Below are positions 35,983 to 46,553 of a stretch of 64,000 bases of DNA, in pieces. Where the stretch lies: assembly GCA_004369045.1 (NCBI GenBank), contig ML213506.1, positions 1,410,926 through 1,474,925 of the forward strand. Direction: 5' to 3'. A program made the translations under genes and the position numbers. The DNA comes from Heliocybe sulcata. Taxonomy: Eukaryota; Basidiomycota; Agaricomycetes; Gloeophyllales; Gloeophyllaceae. How positions within the stretch are numbered: the stretch's first letter is position 1; each line of letters opens with the position of its first letter. The notes beneath the pieces are model-generated. The model was not told the origin of the DNA. It saw only the letters and a list, made by a program, of their open reading frames with translations, and searched no databases.

Positions 35983-37609
35983 ATGTCAGAACAGGCCGAA
36001 CCGACGCCTCAGTCACCATCCCAGTCTGATGAGACGCAGGCACCGTCTCCGAAGCCCGCGACTGCGGAAACCACCAAGGGCAAGAAACGGCAAGCCACTG
36101 ATTCACCAGCCCGGAAGACAGAAGATGATCATCGAAAGCGACGGAGAAACAGGACGACTCAGTCTTGTGTCAATTGCCATACGAGCAAGCGAATGGTAGG
36201 TGACCCCTCACACCCATGCTTGAGACAATTCTCACTATACCTCAACAGTGCGACAGAAAGCGACCCTGCGGTCGGTGCACTCAGCTGGGACTGGTAAGCT
36301 CGCAAGGTTCACCGCCCTCCAGTATACAATTTCACCTGGCTTGCAGACCGGACTCTGCGTATACGAGGTTGACGATCCAAACCAAAGGCAGGTACCTTGA
36401 ACCGCTCACAAGGCTTGCCTAACCGTCTTAACTGTGCAGGCACGATGAGCAAGATGAGAAGTCACGGCTGCAAAAGCGCGTCGCGGAGTTGGAAGGGGTT
36501 ATCCGAGAGGTATGTTCTGGTTGCCGACAGCGTCATTCCTTAGACTTCTGGCTCACCATGATTTCTACAGTTGAAGAACAAACCTCATCCCCGATGGGCA
36601 CACCCAGGTGACGGGCCTGAAAGGTGGCACTCTCGTGCACGACTTGCAGACTCCTGCGATAAAGACGGGGCATCTACCGATGATCAGGCCAATACACCGT
36701 CATCGTTCGGTGCATTTGAACCTTGGTCGGATGACCAGGAACCGTATCTTCTCGGAGAAGATGGTAACGTTCTTCTTCAAGCACCGCCTGGATCTAATAG
36801 CTCGCGGACGCAAGCTCTATCACAATACACCGACCTCTACGGAGCACACGGTGCTAACGACTCCCCGGGTTCCTGTCCCTCTTCTATCGACACTCCATCC
36901 ACATTCAACGCCCAATCCCCCGCGGTAACTACACCTGGAGAAGAATCCTTCCAGCCGCAAATTACCATCGCTCTAGCTGGTGATCAACAACAGTCGGATG
37001 GACAGTACACCGCCCCACTACCAGGGACGTATCTACCGTCTGCCGGTATGGATGAAGGTCTATTCGGCGAATTGCTCGAGTCTATGCTCCGACCCGACAT
37101 ATACAAGGAAAGCCGAGCATGTGACCAATGCTCTCATCCTCCCCAGGGTTCCCATCGAGCCGGAGGGCACTGTGGCTGTATGACGGAACCTGTGAGCTAC
37201 AGTGTTGCGCTGGAGCTCACTCTGCGTCTTCGGAAAGCAGCCAACTTACTTGGCCGATCCGGGAGGCATACATCGAGCTCGGACTGCCTTCTCTATCGGC
37301 TCGTGACTGAGCTTGACGCATATGTAGCGTACGTCCTCCCTCGTATTTAAATGGTACCCTGGAACTGACAGGATCGACAGAACAACTTTGGGCAATATGT
37401 CTCCTCCTTTGGCGGACGCGTGCAGCGCTACCGCATTCCGGCAAAGTCGGATGGAAGCTTCGAACACCTTAGCCGCCATACAACAGCATCATTCCATCCA
37501 CGGGGCCATAGCTACAAACCCTAGTCTGACATCCGCATCAAGTCCCCCTTCCTTCTTGACGGTCCCTTCGTGGGATGAACCTTTTACTTTATGGGCCCCA
37601 CCGCAATGA
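35983..37609 (+). CDS. Zn2Cys6 transcription factor
   Basis: Binuclear zinc cluster proteins bind CGG-type DNA sites and control metabolism or secondary pathways in fungi. Six exons: 35983-36195, 36249-36293, 36347-36391, 36450-36509, 36571-37328 and 37381-37609, about 449 residues. A basic Lys/Arg stretch leads into a complete cluster: CVNCHTSKRM, CDRKRPCGRC, TQLGLTGLC (spacing C-x2-C-x6-C-x5-C-x2-C-x8-C) split over three exons. A short coiled coil follows, EKSRLQKRVAELEGVIRE. The C-terminal half has a Cys-rich patch (CDQCSHPPQGSHRAGGHCGC) and VALELTLRLRKAANLLGR, an arrangement recalling AflR-type regulators. Exon 3/4 joining is ambiguous: the canonical GT-AG choice is given, and a GC-AG choice 4 bases earlier also keeps frame. 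No biosynthetic genes flank it, so targets are unknown. Confidence 0.88.
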
Positions 37610-39388
37610 AACGGTGTGGTAGGAGCTTTGGATCTTCGCATGTTACATACTCTTCGGTTTTTGGGACAATGGCATTGTATTTGGGGTATCTGTATAGATG
37701 ATCTATAGAACGTGGATCCGCTATGTACTACTAGTTATATTGACCCTTGTATGTATGCCCAGTGCCAGCTGTGCAAGCTATTGATCATGATCACACCACA
37801 GACCTCCGTAGATTCGCTGGTAGCAGTACGAAACGGTCATCTTGTCCCACAGAACTTCCCTAATAAGGGACACTATGTTACATCGCAGAAGGTTCGAAGA
37901 AGGTGATTGGATAGGGCTACGCGAAGTCGAAGTGATATCCATTTCATTTGCCTGATCAACTATCATGGAATGATCGCTGTGCAAACGTGCAGCCTACAAC
38001 AATGCTCAACGTATCGAGGTGAGAGACATCTATTCAGACAGGTCCACATCACATGTGCTGGCTTATCGCGGAAAACGTACCGAGAGCCCCTTGATACGCC
38101 GTTACTTCTGCCCGACCTTTGACCAGATTCGAGCTCGGGAGCCACACGGGTACTGGTAACTTGTCGAACGATGGCCGTGAAATCAAGGCCAGCTGGAGTC
38201 GCAACCGCTTCGAAGGTGTATTTCATCGATTGCATCTGTCAAAGCCACAGAAAAAGGGATAGTCTGCGTGTTCCACGCGCAGCGCAAAGGCGGCCGAAGT
38301 ACCTCTCGGACGTACCAGAGCATTCTACAGCTCCCAGCATACACAACTGGTGGTGCCAACCCAATCAGTCCTGCCTGAGTCGGTGTATAACTTTCTCAGG
38401 TGGCTACCTAGTCCAGTGTCGGAACGTAGTCAAGAGTCTGTAAAAGGATGGAAAGGACTAGGCGAGGGGAACATGAGCCATCTGGATACGACACAATAGG
38501 GTAGCGCCATTAATAGACGTCAGACGATGATCGACCTATCACAGGGTTTCGCCAGTAGTATCCCTTATGAAGTAGATTTACCAACACCGTTGCGACTCGG
38601 GCCTGGTCGACGAATCAGGGGTGGAGCCGCGGGACTGCGGGGAGTGTTGTACGCAGGAGCGCCCTCTGCGAGAGGGCTGGACTGACTCCGGACTCAGCGG
38701 TCGGGCGAGTCGCGCTTGCCTATGGAATGCGACCCTGCTAAAGGAATGGGGTCGGGCTACGTCTCATTATTGCCGGAAGAGACATACGCAGCGTATAGCC
38801 TCTGCACCAAGCGCTGCGACCTGGATAGCACATCCTGAGTGTCCGGAGGAGGTAAGGCCCGAGCCTTCTGTTTACGTTTGAGTGAAGCTCGCAGCAGCGG
38901 CTCTATTGGACATAGTTCTATGTGGATAGACCGTATCAGATAACATGGATCGGACAAGACTGACGTTAACCGGTGACAGCCTTTATTACTTTGCAGGAAC
39001 CTTAAGATAGAGTGTGAATCCATTACATCCTTTGAGTTCTACGCGGGGCACCATCCATGGACACAGCGTGGTGACCCTGAACCTGCGAAAATAACAGCAT
39101 TTCCAAAATGCCAGTGCCGAGCGCTGGTGCCCTCGAGCTAGGCCGGAGTCATAACGCAGCGGAAGTAATGACAGTCATTAACGGAAGCAGAACATATGTC
39201 GTCGACAGCACTAGAAAGAAGGAGAACCCCAAACACTAAGACCTCGGACACTTTTGCCAGTATTTACGTAATGCTCTAGGTGCTTCTCTGCTTTGCTGAG
39301 TCAGCAAAGAAAGTTGAGGACATCGTTGAGCGATGCGTCTCCATTGTATACTCTTGGTCTTTAACCACATCCACTGCAAGAGCTCACG
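37610..39388. other. Intergenic, 1.8 kb
   Basis: No gene recognised between the Zn2Cys6 regulator and U2AF35. A perfect 7-base stem with a 3-base loop (gccctct gcg agagggc) lies at 38661-38677. Open frames here are short and without family features. Confidence 0.45.
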
Positions 39389-40355
39389 ATGGCCTCACAC
39401 TTGGTACGTCTATAAGCCATTCTTTGGGATGTGCTGTATATTCTGACTTGTTGGCAGGCAAACATCTTCGGAACGGAACAGGACAGGGTGAACTGTTCCT
39501 TCTATTACAAAGTAAGTAGTTTCCGCCTATGCATGGTATTGGCTTTGATCTCAACTTCTGTGTTCTTTAGATTGGCGCATGCCGTCACGGTGACCGCTGC
39601 TCGCGAAAGCACATCAAACCATCCTTCTCCCAAACCATTCTGCTGCCGAACGTGTACCACAATCCGGCCCATGACCCCGTGTGCAAGCTAACAGAGCAAG
39701 AGCTGCAGGATGGCTTCGATGCTGTGTATGAGGATCTGTACTGCGAGCTGGCTAAGTTTGGACACCTACTCGAGCTACACGTAAGTTTAACCGCGCCTTT
39801 CCATGTCACCTGCTAACCAATCCTTCGCAGGTTTGTGACAATGTCGGAGACCATCTGATCGGCAATGTATACGCACGCTACGAGTGGGAAACGGAGGCCC
39901 AGACTGCTGTGGACAATCTCAATGACCGGTGGTATGCTGGTGAGTCGTAATGCTCGCTAATTACTGTAATGTACGCTAACTCAAACACAGGTCGTCCTTT
40001 ATATGCCGAGTTGTCGCCCGTGACCGATTTCCGGGAAGCGTGTTGCAGACAAAACGAAAATGGCGAGTGCAACCGCGGAGGGTTCTGCAATTTCATGCAT
40101 CTGCGCCTGCCCAGTAAAGAATTGGCACGGCAACTACGGCACGGGCAAGAGCTTGAACGTAAGCTGCATCCGCCGAAGGCTGATGGTGGCGCTGGTGGTT
40201 GGGAACCGCCCAAACGTGATGGTCGTGGGCGCAGTGCTAGCCCCGGTAGGAAGGGCGGCAAGGATGGAGAGGATAGGTGGACGCGCAAGGGGACTGGTGA
40301 GGATCGGTGGACGAGGAAAGGTACTGAAGGTGAAGACAGATGGACGAGGAAGTAG
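39389..40355 (+). CDS. U2AF35, small subunit of U2 auxiliary factor
   Basis: U2AF35 (U2AF1; U2AF23 in fission yeast) binds the AG at 3' splice sites as a heterodimer with U2AF large subunit and recruits U2 snRNP. Five exons, 39389-39403, 39458-39511, 39571-39780, 39831-39939 and 39991-40355, give 250 residues. Domain order is intact: zinc finger 1 ([20 protein letters not shown]), a UHM/RRM fold ([40 protein letters not shown]), then zinc finger 2 ([19 protein letters not shown]). The serine of CSRKH and the glutamine of CRQ, equivalent to human S34 and Q157, are kept; the next residue, Tyr in human, is Asn here. After a Gly/Arg-rich linker the protein ends with three EDRWTRK repeats in place of a long RS domain. 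It converges on ALG14. Confidence 0.96.
40264..40352 (+). repeat. In-frame tandem repeat coding EDRWTRK three times
   Basis: Three imperfect units of about 30, 33 and 21 bases code [21 protein letters not shown] and EDRWTRK, ending just before the U2AF35 stop. The DNA copies differ at several silent sites, so they are not a fresh duplication. Confidence 0.8.
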
Positions 40356-40834
40356 TTCTTCCATGCTACTTGTCTCGTACGTGCTCGTCTCCTGTTCTTG
40401 GGGTTGTATTGTGCGTTGTATCTCATGTCTCCTGTGCTAATCTTATTCATTTCGTAAGTTCTGATCACGGCCGTGAACCTCGTGGTAGCTTGTCATCCAT
40501 CGAGGGTATGTACTTGCCGCGTCTTTGTGTTCCGTGGATTTGGCAACTATGACGCACATTTCACTCCTGCATAGAGAGTATCCGAGGCAGTACAATGTCG
40601 TGAGTCCTTACGGCATGGTATTTCACTCCTTCGTGGTAAGAGAAGGCCTGCCGGAGCATCATCATGATCCCTGGTTGAAGAGGAATCATCTATACACGCG
40701 TCTCTTCGTATCAGGATCCGTGAATCGAGGTTACGATACTTGCTCCATCTTGACTGCCGGCGGCGAAGATAAGCGACGTCTAACAGGGTGTGTCCATATC
40801 AATTATGTTGACTGCGCGACCGCCGGACATCGGG
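40356..40834. other. Intergenic, convergent 3' ends
   Basis: 479 bases between the stops of U2AF35 and ALG14. A plus-strand open stretch starting near 40525 runs on over ALG14 and is judged a shadow. Nothing else seen. Confidence 0.5.
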
Positions 40835-41750
40835 TCAGACCAGCCAGCCGCGATACTCAGCCTGGGGACATAGCTTGCGGAGTTCCGGCCATTGGACTAG
40901 GAATCTGCCGCAGACTTCGGATAAGAATACCAAGCGAGACAGCAACTCTGGCTCACCGATCTACGAGTGGACGAAGCAGCTTGCCAGAGAGCGACAAAGA
41001 CTGAACCCGCGCGAAGGATTCCACGTATATGAGTCTCGGAGAAGGCAACCCAAAGAACTGGAGACGAACAAGCATAAGCTTGCAGAGGAAGGGGAAGGAT
41101 GGCGATCCGGACGTACTCTATTAATGTAAGCTGCCATGCAGAGAGTCAAACAGGTTCCCGGCCCATTAAGCAGAAGCACTTCAGCCAAGGGAGTGCTTCT
41201 GCCTGTCCGCATAAGCGGTAGGATCGTCACGTGGTATATGCAACTTGCGAGCGAGTATAGAGCTGCTGGAGGGGTTGCAAGTAAGGACTGGTGCACGCGT
41301 CGTGCGCGGGGTATGGTTAGCAGAGTATATTGCGCAGCTGCACTGGCCTGGGAGACGTCACCGGTGGTCTCAAGCAGTCGATATGCATCAGTACGCACAT
41401 CGGGGAACTCTGCAATCTTCGACTTCGATGCTTCCAAATCACGAGCCTTCTGAGCACTCAGGCTATCGCCTTCACTGATGATGTATGTCCGAGGGTAGTA
41501 ACGAGAGAAATCTAGGGCTGCGACCAAAGCTAGTGCTTCACTGGTATGACCGCCTGGTGGACAGATGACTGCCGTTGTGGGCGTCCAGACCGCGGTATTA
41601 CATACCAGATCCTAGGAAGACTGCGAAGCTGCATGGCTCGGATGGGCTTCTTCTCTTTGCTTCAGGCCTCGGCAAAGTTAGGGAGTACGTGCGTCGGACC
41701 AAAAGCAAGGTCACTGCGAGGGATAGCAGCAGGAATGTGGGATACTCCAT
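40835..41750 (-). CDS. ALG14: ALG14, UDP-GlcNAc transferase membrane subunit
   Basis: Alg14 anchors Alg13 at the ER membrane; together they add the second GlcNAc to the dolichol-linked precursor of N-glycans. Four exons, 41750-41606, 41553-41117, 41057-40957 and 40904-40835, give 250 residues. The start has a membrane helix (YPTFLLLSLAVTLLLVRRTY). The conserved core follows: FAVFLGSGGHTSEALALV, YYPRTYIISEGDSLSAQKA, IPRARRVHQSLL, LLLNGPGTC and PRLIYVESFARVQSLSLSGK. The C-terminus is LVQWPELRKLCPQAEYRGWL, where Alg14 is known to grip Alg13. The first exon and two of the three introns are clear only when read from protein conservation. The start is 263 bases from the divergent APC8 start. Confidence 0.95.
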
Positions 41751-42013
41751 GCTAGTTGGGACTTCTGAACATTCGAGGGCGAGAACGTTGCCAGGCCTCA
41801 GCCGGATACAGGGTAGTATAGTCTACCAGAGTTCCAGCTGCAGGAGGCAGCGGCGATGGTCCGTGAATATTCCAACTCCGCGGTTCCTCCGCCACATTGC
41901 ACGCGTTGCGCCACAAACGCGACCGCGTACTGCTTTCTGCCACCACTGTTCGTTCTTGTACGAACCTGCTTTGGAACCTTCTCTGCCTTGGACTTTGCTA
42001 GCTCTGCCCAGGA
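41751..42013. promoter_or_regulatory. Shared divergent promoter of ALG14 and APC8
   Basis: 263 bases separate the two start codons. No TATA box stands out. Shared control is inferred from spacing only. Confidence 0.4.
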
Positions 42014-44487
42014 ATGGCGTTCTCAGGAGTGGACTGGGAGATTGTCTCTTCGTTGAAAGCGGCTATACGGGATTGTTCGGCGAGACGTCTGACAGTGGCT
42101 ACCAAATGGTACGCGGTACACCACTTTACCGCGCTCAGTTACCTTTATTGAATTGCGAATAAGGGCGTCGGAACTTCTACTATCTATCCCTGAATCCAAG
42201 CGTCGTGCTCCTGAACATCCACCAGAACCGACTTTCGCGACATCAACACCTGCTCGTTCTCGTTCTCCCCGCCAATCCCTCTCTTTCATTCACGACTCGC
42301 CACCTGGGACTTCGACTGAGGTCGCTAATGATCCACAGCTTACACTCCCTGACATTGACACTCTACACCATCCTGATGCGCCCACGTACCAGCCATTACC
42401 TGATGAGGTCGTAGAGCAAGAGCGAGCCTGGGAAGCTGAGGATGAGGACATGCTCATTGCCGCCCAGGCCTACTATGACTCCAGGGAGTTCATGAGGGCT
42501 TGTGATGTCTTGGAAAATTGTCGCAGCTCTCGAGCACGATTCCTGTACATCTATAGCCGATTTATGGTATGCAGCATGTCCTTCTGAGCCATGGTACCTC
42601 ATCACCTGAAAAGGTTGCAGTTTACCGAGAAGAAAGCAGAGAGGGACTGGCATAAATTAGATAGTACGTTTGACTGGCTCGTGTTTGATTGCTCTAATGC
42701 TTTTGTCAGAGAGGCGCAACCAACCGCCCGAGCCAATCAATACGTCCTTACGAGACCTACATCTTGCAGTACAGAATGCGACGGATCCTTGGCTTCTTTT
42801 CTTGTGAGTCGATTCTTCCTTGCTTTTCTCAGAGTTACCCACAGACGGATTACAAGGAAAGCGTTGTTCCTGCGTCGTCTGGGCAGGCGTGAAGAAGCAG
42901 TTGAAGCCAGTCTGCTATCTCTGTCTCGTTATCCATGGAATTGGTCAGCTTGGATGTTACTCGGAAAATGTATCGGAGATGGAGAGGAGGTGATACTACA
43001 TGACTCTTCTATACATCTGTTCTTACCCTATTACAGCTTCAGTCTATGCTGCCATTCCTGCCCCTACCACCGACCCATCTTTTAGTGCATATGTTCCAAG
43101 TGAAGATTACCAACGATATGGCATCTCCTTCAGACAACGAGCTTGCTCTTTGCGAGCGACTGTTGACTGCCGACTTCTTCCCCGGTAATACGTGGTTGAT
43201 GACTCAAAAAGCGACGATTTTATTCCATATGCATTGTGCGTTCTTACTACTTTGCTCTACCATGATCCTAACTGCAGATGATGCTTTTGTTAGTATATGT
43301 ACCGGCAGGAGCGCTATTCGAGAAGATCATTGCCAAGGATCCTCACCGGATGGATGACCTCGATATCTATTCCGGTATTCTCTTCGTTTTGGATGAGAAA
43401 GTCAAGTTGTCCAAGCTTGCGTTTGATTTCTTGGAGCAAGAGCGGGACCGGCCGGAGATTTGCTGTGTCATCGGTCAGTCACAACTTGGGTAGACGCTAG
43501 CGTCTCCGTTGTTGACCGAATCTCCGGCAGGCAACCACTTTTCTTCGCGAAACGATCACGCCAAGGCTACCGAGTACTACTTGCGTGCTACGCAACTCGA
43601 CAGGACGTACTTGTCTGCCTGGACTTTGCTGGGTCACGAGTACATCGAACAGAAGAATGCGCATGCGGCGGTCGATGCTTATCGCAAAGCTGCTGGTGAG
43701 ACGGTTGTTTTTCCTTCTATGTGGATAATACGGGCTCTCGTAACATGACGCTCCCAGATGCTGACCGCAAAGACTACCGGGCATGGTACGGCCTCGCCCA
43801 AGCGTATGAGATGCTGGGTATGCATACCTATGCATTGTATTACTACCAGCGTTCGACAGCTTTAAAGTGCGTTACCCTTCATAAGTGAAGCTCCAACGGT
43901 TGATGACTCATTGAGATAGGCCCTATGATGTGCGTATATGGCAAGCTACAGGAGGTTGTTACGACGATATGGGCAGGTCTGTACTATTAACTTGCGCATA
44001 CGACAGTCTTTTCTGGAGATACTGAATGCTGCTATCAATGCCAGACCGCGGGAGGCCATCGAATGCTTGAAACATGCCCTTCAGCAGGAACATCCGCAGA
44101 CAATGGCCATATTAGAGAAGGTTGCGAAACTATACAACGACCTGGAGGAGTATGGCGAAGCCGCTGCCTACCATCGTCGGGTAGTCGAACTCGCACAATC
44201 TCAGGGTATGTTACGCTATGGCACCTGCGTCGACGTTTGTGAAGCTGACTGATTGCACAGACAAGACGGTAGAGGAGTTCTCTAAGTCGTACATGTACGT
44301 GGCGAGGTACCATATGTATCTTGGCGGCGGCGACCTTAATCTTGCCCTGGAGTATCTGGAGATCCTCTCGAAGAGCCATGCGGAGGAGGTCGCGACGGCG
44401 ACAGATTTGTTGAAGAAGGTGAAGATCCAGATTCAGCAGAAGTCTGAATCCCATCAGAGTCGGTCCCATAAGAGGCCCACACCGTAG
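42014..44487 (+). CDS. CDC23: CDC23/APC8, anaphase-promoting complex subunit
   Basis: Apc8/Cdc23 is a tetratricopeptide-repeat scaffold of the anaphase-promoting complex, the ubiquitin ligase that drives exit from mitosis. Twelve exons: 42014-42108, 42164-42566, 42621-42663, 42710-42803, 42845-42989, 43037-43235, 43294-43473, 43531-43695, 43758-43866, 43920-43976, 44045-44205 and 44261-44487. They sum to 625 residues. Conserved stretches are FASGVD-like start [131 protein letters not shown] and [13 protein letters not shown]. The intron at 43236-43293 uses a gttag acceptor; the more obvious upstream acceptor loses the frame. All TPR units of the family appear present. Confidence 0.94.
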
Positions 44488-44692
44488 AGGTACAAGCGTA
44501 GCACTGTATCATGTAATACCACAGCGTACTTGCTTCTGAAATATTTGCCGCGGTATCGTCCTTGACAATCTGGAGGAAACGCTGATATTGCGAGATTTCA
44601 GAGTCAGAATTGACCTCCCCTGAAGCGCCCACAATCGCCCGTTCACGCGGTCACGGGAGCCACAGTACACGCAAAGCACAACAAAGGCAAGG

Positions 44693-46188
44693 ATGTCGGA
44701 ATCGGCTGGCTCATCGAATGCATACAATCCTGCCAGCGCGCAGCAGTGGAAGTCGTTCAAAAAGGGCTCCTATGGTCCGACTTTCTCTGTGGACAGATCC
44801 GTCCCCGCTGTCGCCTCACCTATCACCGCCTCGTCGTCCTCGAGCTCGATAACATGGCCGCTGAATGGGATTGCACACGAAACGAAACCGTCTCCTGTCG
44901 ATGTCTCAGTCGATGCTGGTTCAAGTGTTGGATCTAAACGACGCAGAGTTTTACCCGAAGAAGATATCAGGATCATCGCGGAGACATCTGCAAAGTGCGT
45001 ATGAGCTTATCTATGACTTGCCGCAGACTTCTAATGATTCATACAGAATCTCAGCGTTGCTTGCTGGAGATCAACTCGTCACGTTGTATCCAGAGGTCGA
45101 TGAACCTTTTGTAGATGCGGACGATGCTTTGAAAAGACTTCTGCCATATCATATTTACCAGCAACCAAAGGAAGATCTCGACTACGTGGCCCAGGCTACT
45201 AGACGGAGCAAGGGCAAAGGAAAGGCTAAGGAAGAGAGTGATCTGAGGGAGGAGATTGTTGGTTCGTCCTTTGCACCGGCGTCTTGGATCATACATCTGA
45301 TTGATCTACCAGAGACGAAATTCGCCATACAATGTTTCAAGCGTCGCAAAGCTTTAGAAGAACGGTTCAGACGGGCGAGGATCAAGTCTGGGAAGGTCCG
45401 CTCAGCGCTTTTTACTCCCGTCCCGAACCGCTCTCTCATCTTCTCTTTCACCTCGTTAGCGGAAGGCACCGGACGATATAGCATACATGACTGCTCAGGC
45501 CATGCTTGAACAGGAACGCACGGAGAACGCCTTGTTAAACCAGGGACTCCGGACCTCACGCTCAGAGCTGGAAACCATCGAGCGCGAGAAGCGCATGCAA
45601 TCCCTACAGTCCCGCAGCGCCTCCAACCCCGGCCAGTCCCACACAAAGGCGCAAAGTACACAATATATACACCACTACCGGCCGTATCCATACCCATATA
45701 CCTCGACATACACCCAGCCATACACCCAGCAGTACGGCGCCTCTCCAGCTGCAGCCGTTCCAGCCCCTGTCTACAGTCCCGCACCACCGCAACCCTCTGC
45801 AGCACCGACGACCTCAGCCCAAACCGCCGGCACGCCCAGCGCAAGTACGACTGTGTCTTCGTCAGTCCCAGTCCAAGTGCAGCTTCCAGTATCATCACTT
45901 CCGGATCTCGCGCGGATAGGCATCACCCCCGTGCCTGCTAGCTCCGTGGTGCCCGGACAGCCGCCGCCGGCGGCTATCCTGCAGAGCTACGTCGGCGGTC
46001 TGGTGTATCTAGACGTGAACGTGTCGCTGCTGCAGCCTGCTCAGATGAGTGGGCTAACGGTGTTGTTGCACACGATTATCAACAGAGGGCAGGCTGTGCA
46101 ATCTGCGTCGACCCCAGCCACCCCTGTGGAGGGTGCCCAGCCAGCAGTGGTTGCTGCAACGGATGGTGGTGCATCGTCTGGTCAATGA
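44693..46188 (+). CDS. GLTSCR-domain protein (BICRA/BICRAL-like)
   Basis: The GLTSCR domain in animals defines GLTSCR1/BICRA and its paralogue, subunits specific to the non-canonical BAF (SWI/SNF) remodeller. Three exons, 44693-44994, 45047-45395 and 45460-46188, give 459 residues. The N-terminus is Ser-rich and carries a basic SKRRRVLPEED. The central conserved segment reads LYPEVDEPFVDADDALKRLL followed by PYHIYQQPKEDLD, the recognised core of the domain. A long charged helix follows (FKRRKALEERFRRARI), then a Tyr/Pro/Gln-rich segment (HYRPYPYPYTSTYTQPYTQQ) and a Pro/Ala-rich tail, as expected of a disordered activator. It lies about 200 bases downstream of APC8 on the same strand. Function in a fungal SWI/SNF complex is inference. 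Confidence 0.75.
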
Positions 46189-46553
46189 GGCCTTTGTGTC
46201 TCTTTCCAGGCTGGCTTAACGAGAGCATGCATCCGAGATATAGCAGAGGAATAAAGACGCTCTATATATCATTATTCTGTCACGTTGCTTGCAATTCGCA
46301 CTTACGCTTATAACTATCAGATTCATTTGTACCAACGTCATCGCATAGAATAATGCATTGATTGAATTCACGAATATTGGTGGATTCTCATTACAGTACT
46401 GTATTTCAGCAGCTATTCTGATAGTGTGTATCAAGGAAAGTGTAGGGTATCAAACGTTTAAACATCTGATAAAACGTACAGGGGTACAGTTGCAACAACT
46501 GCAAAGTGGTCCACCGCAGCTCCGAAAGTTCTTACGCTTCCTTTCTGCGAGCG
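46189..46553. other. Intergenic, convergent 3' ends
   Basis: 365 AT-rich bases between the GLTSCR-domain gene and the DUF2786 gene. No gene seen. Confidence 0.5.

Noticed and set aside
38621-38881. 86-codon plus-strand frame
   Set aside because: Cys/Arg-rich but without zinc finger spacing, introns or family resemblance.
40525-41004. 159-codon plus-strand open stretch
   Set aside because: It overlaps the last exons of ALG14 on the other strand, has no family features and is best read as a shadow.
43236-43313. Apparent frame break in APC8 between two TPR exons
   Set aside because: With the first acceptor (actgcag) no canonical second intron keeps frame, but the later acceptor gttag at 43291-43293 gives [15 protein letters not shown] in frame, so the gene is intact.
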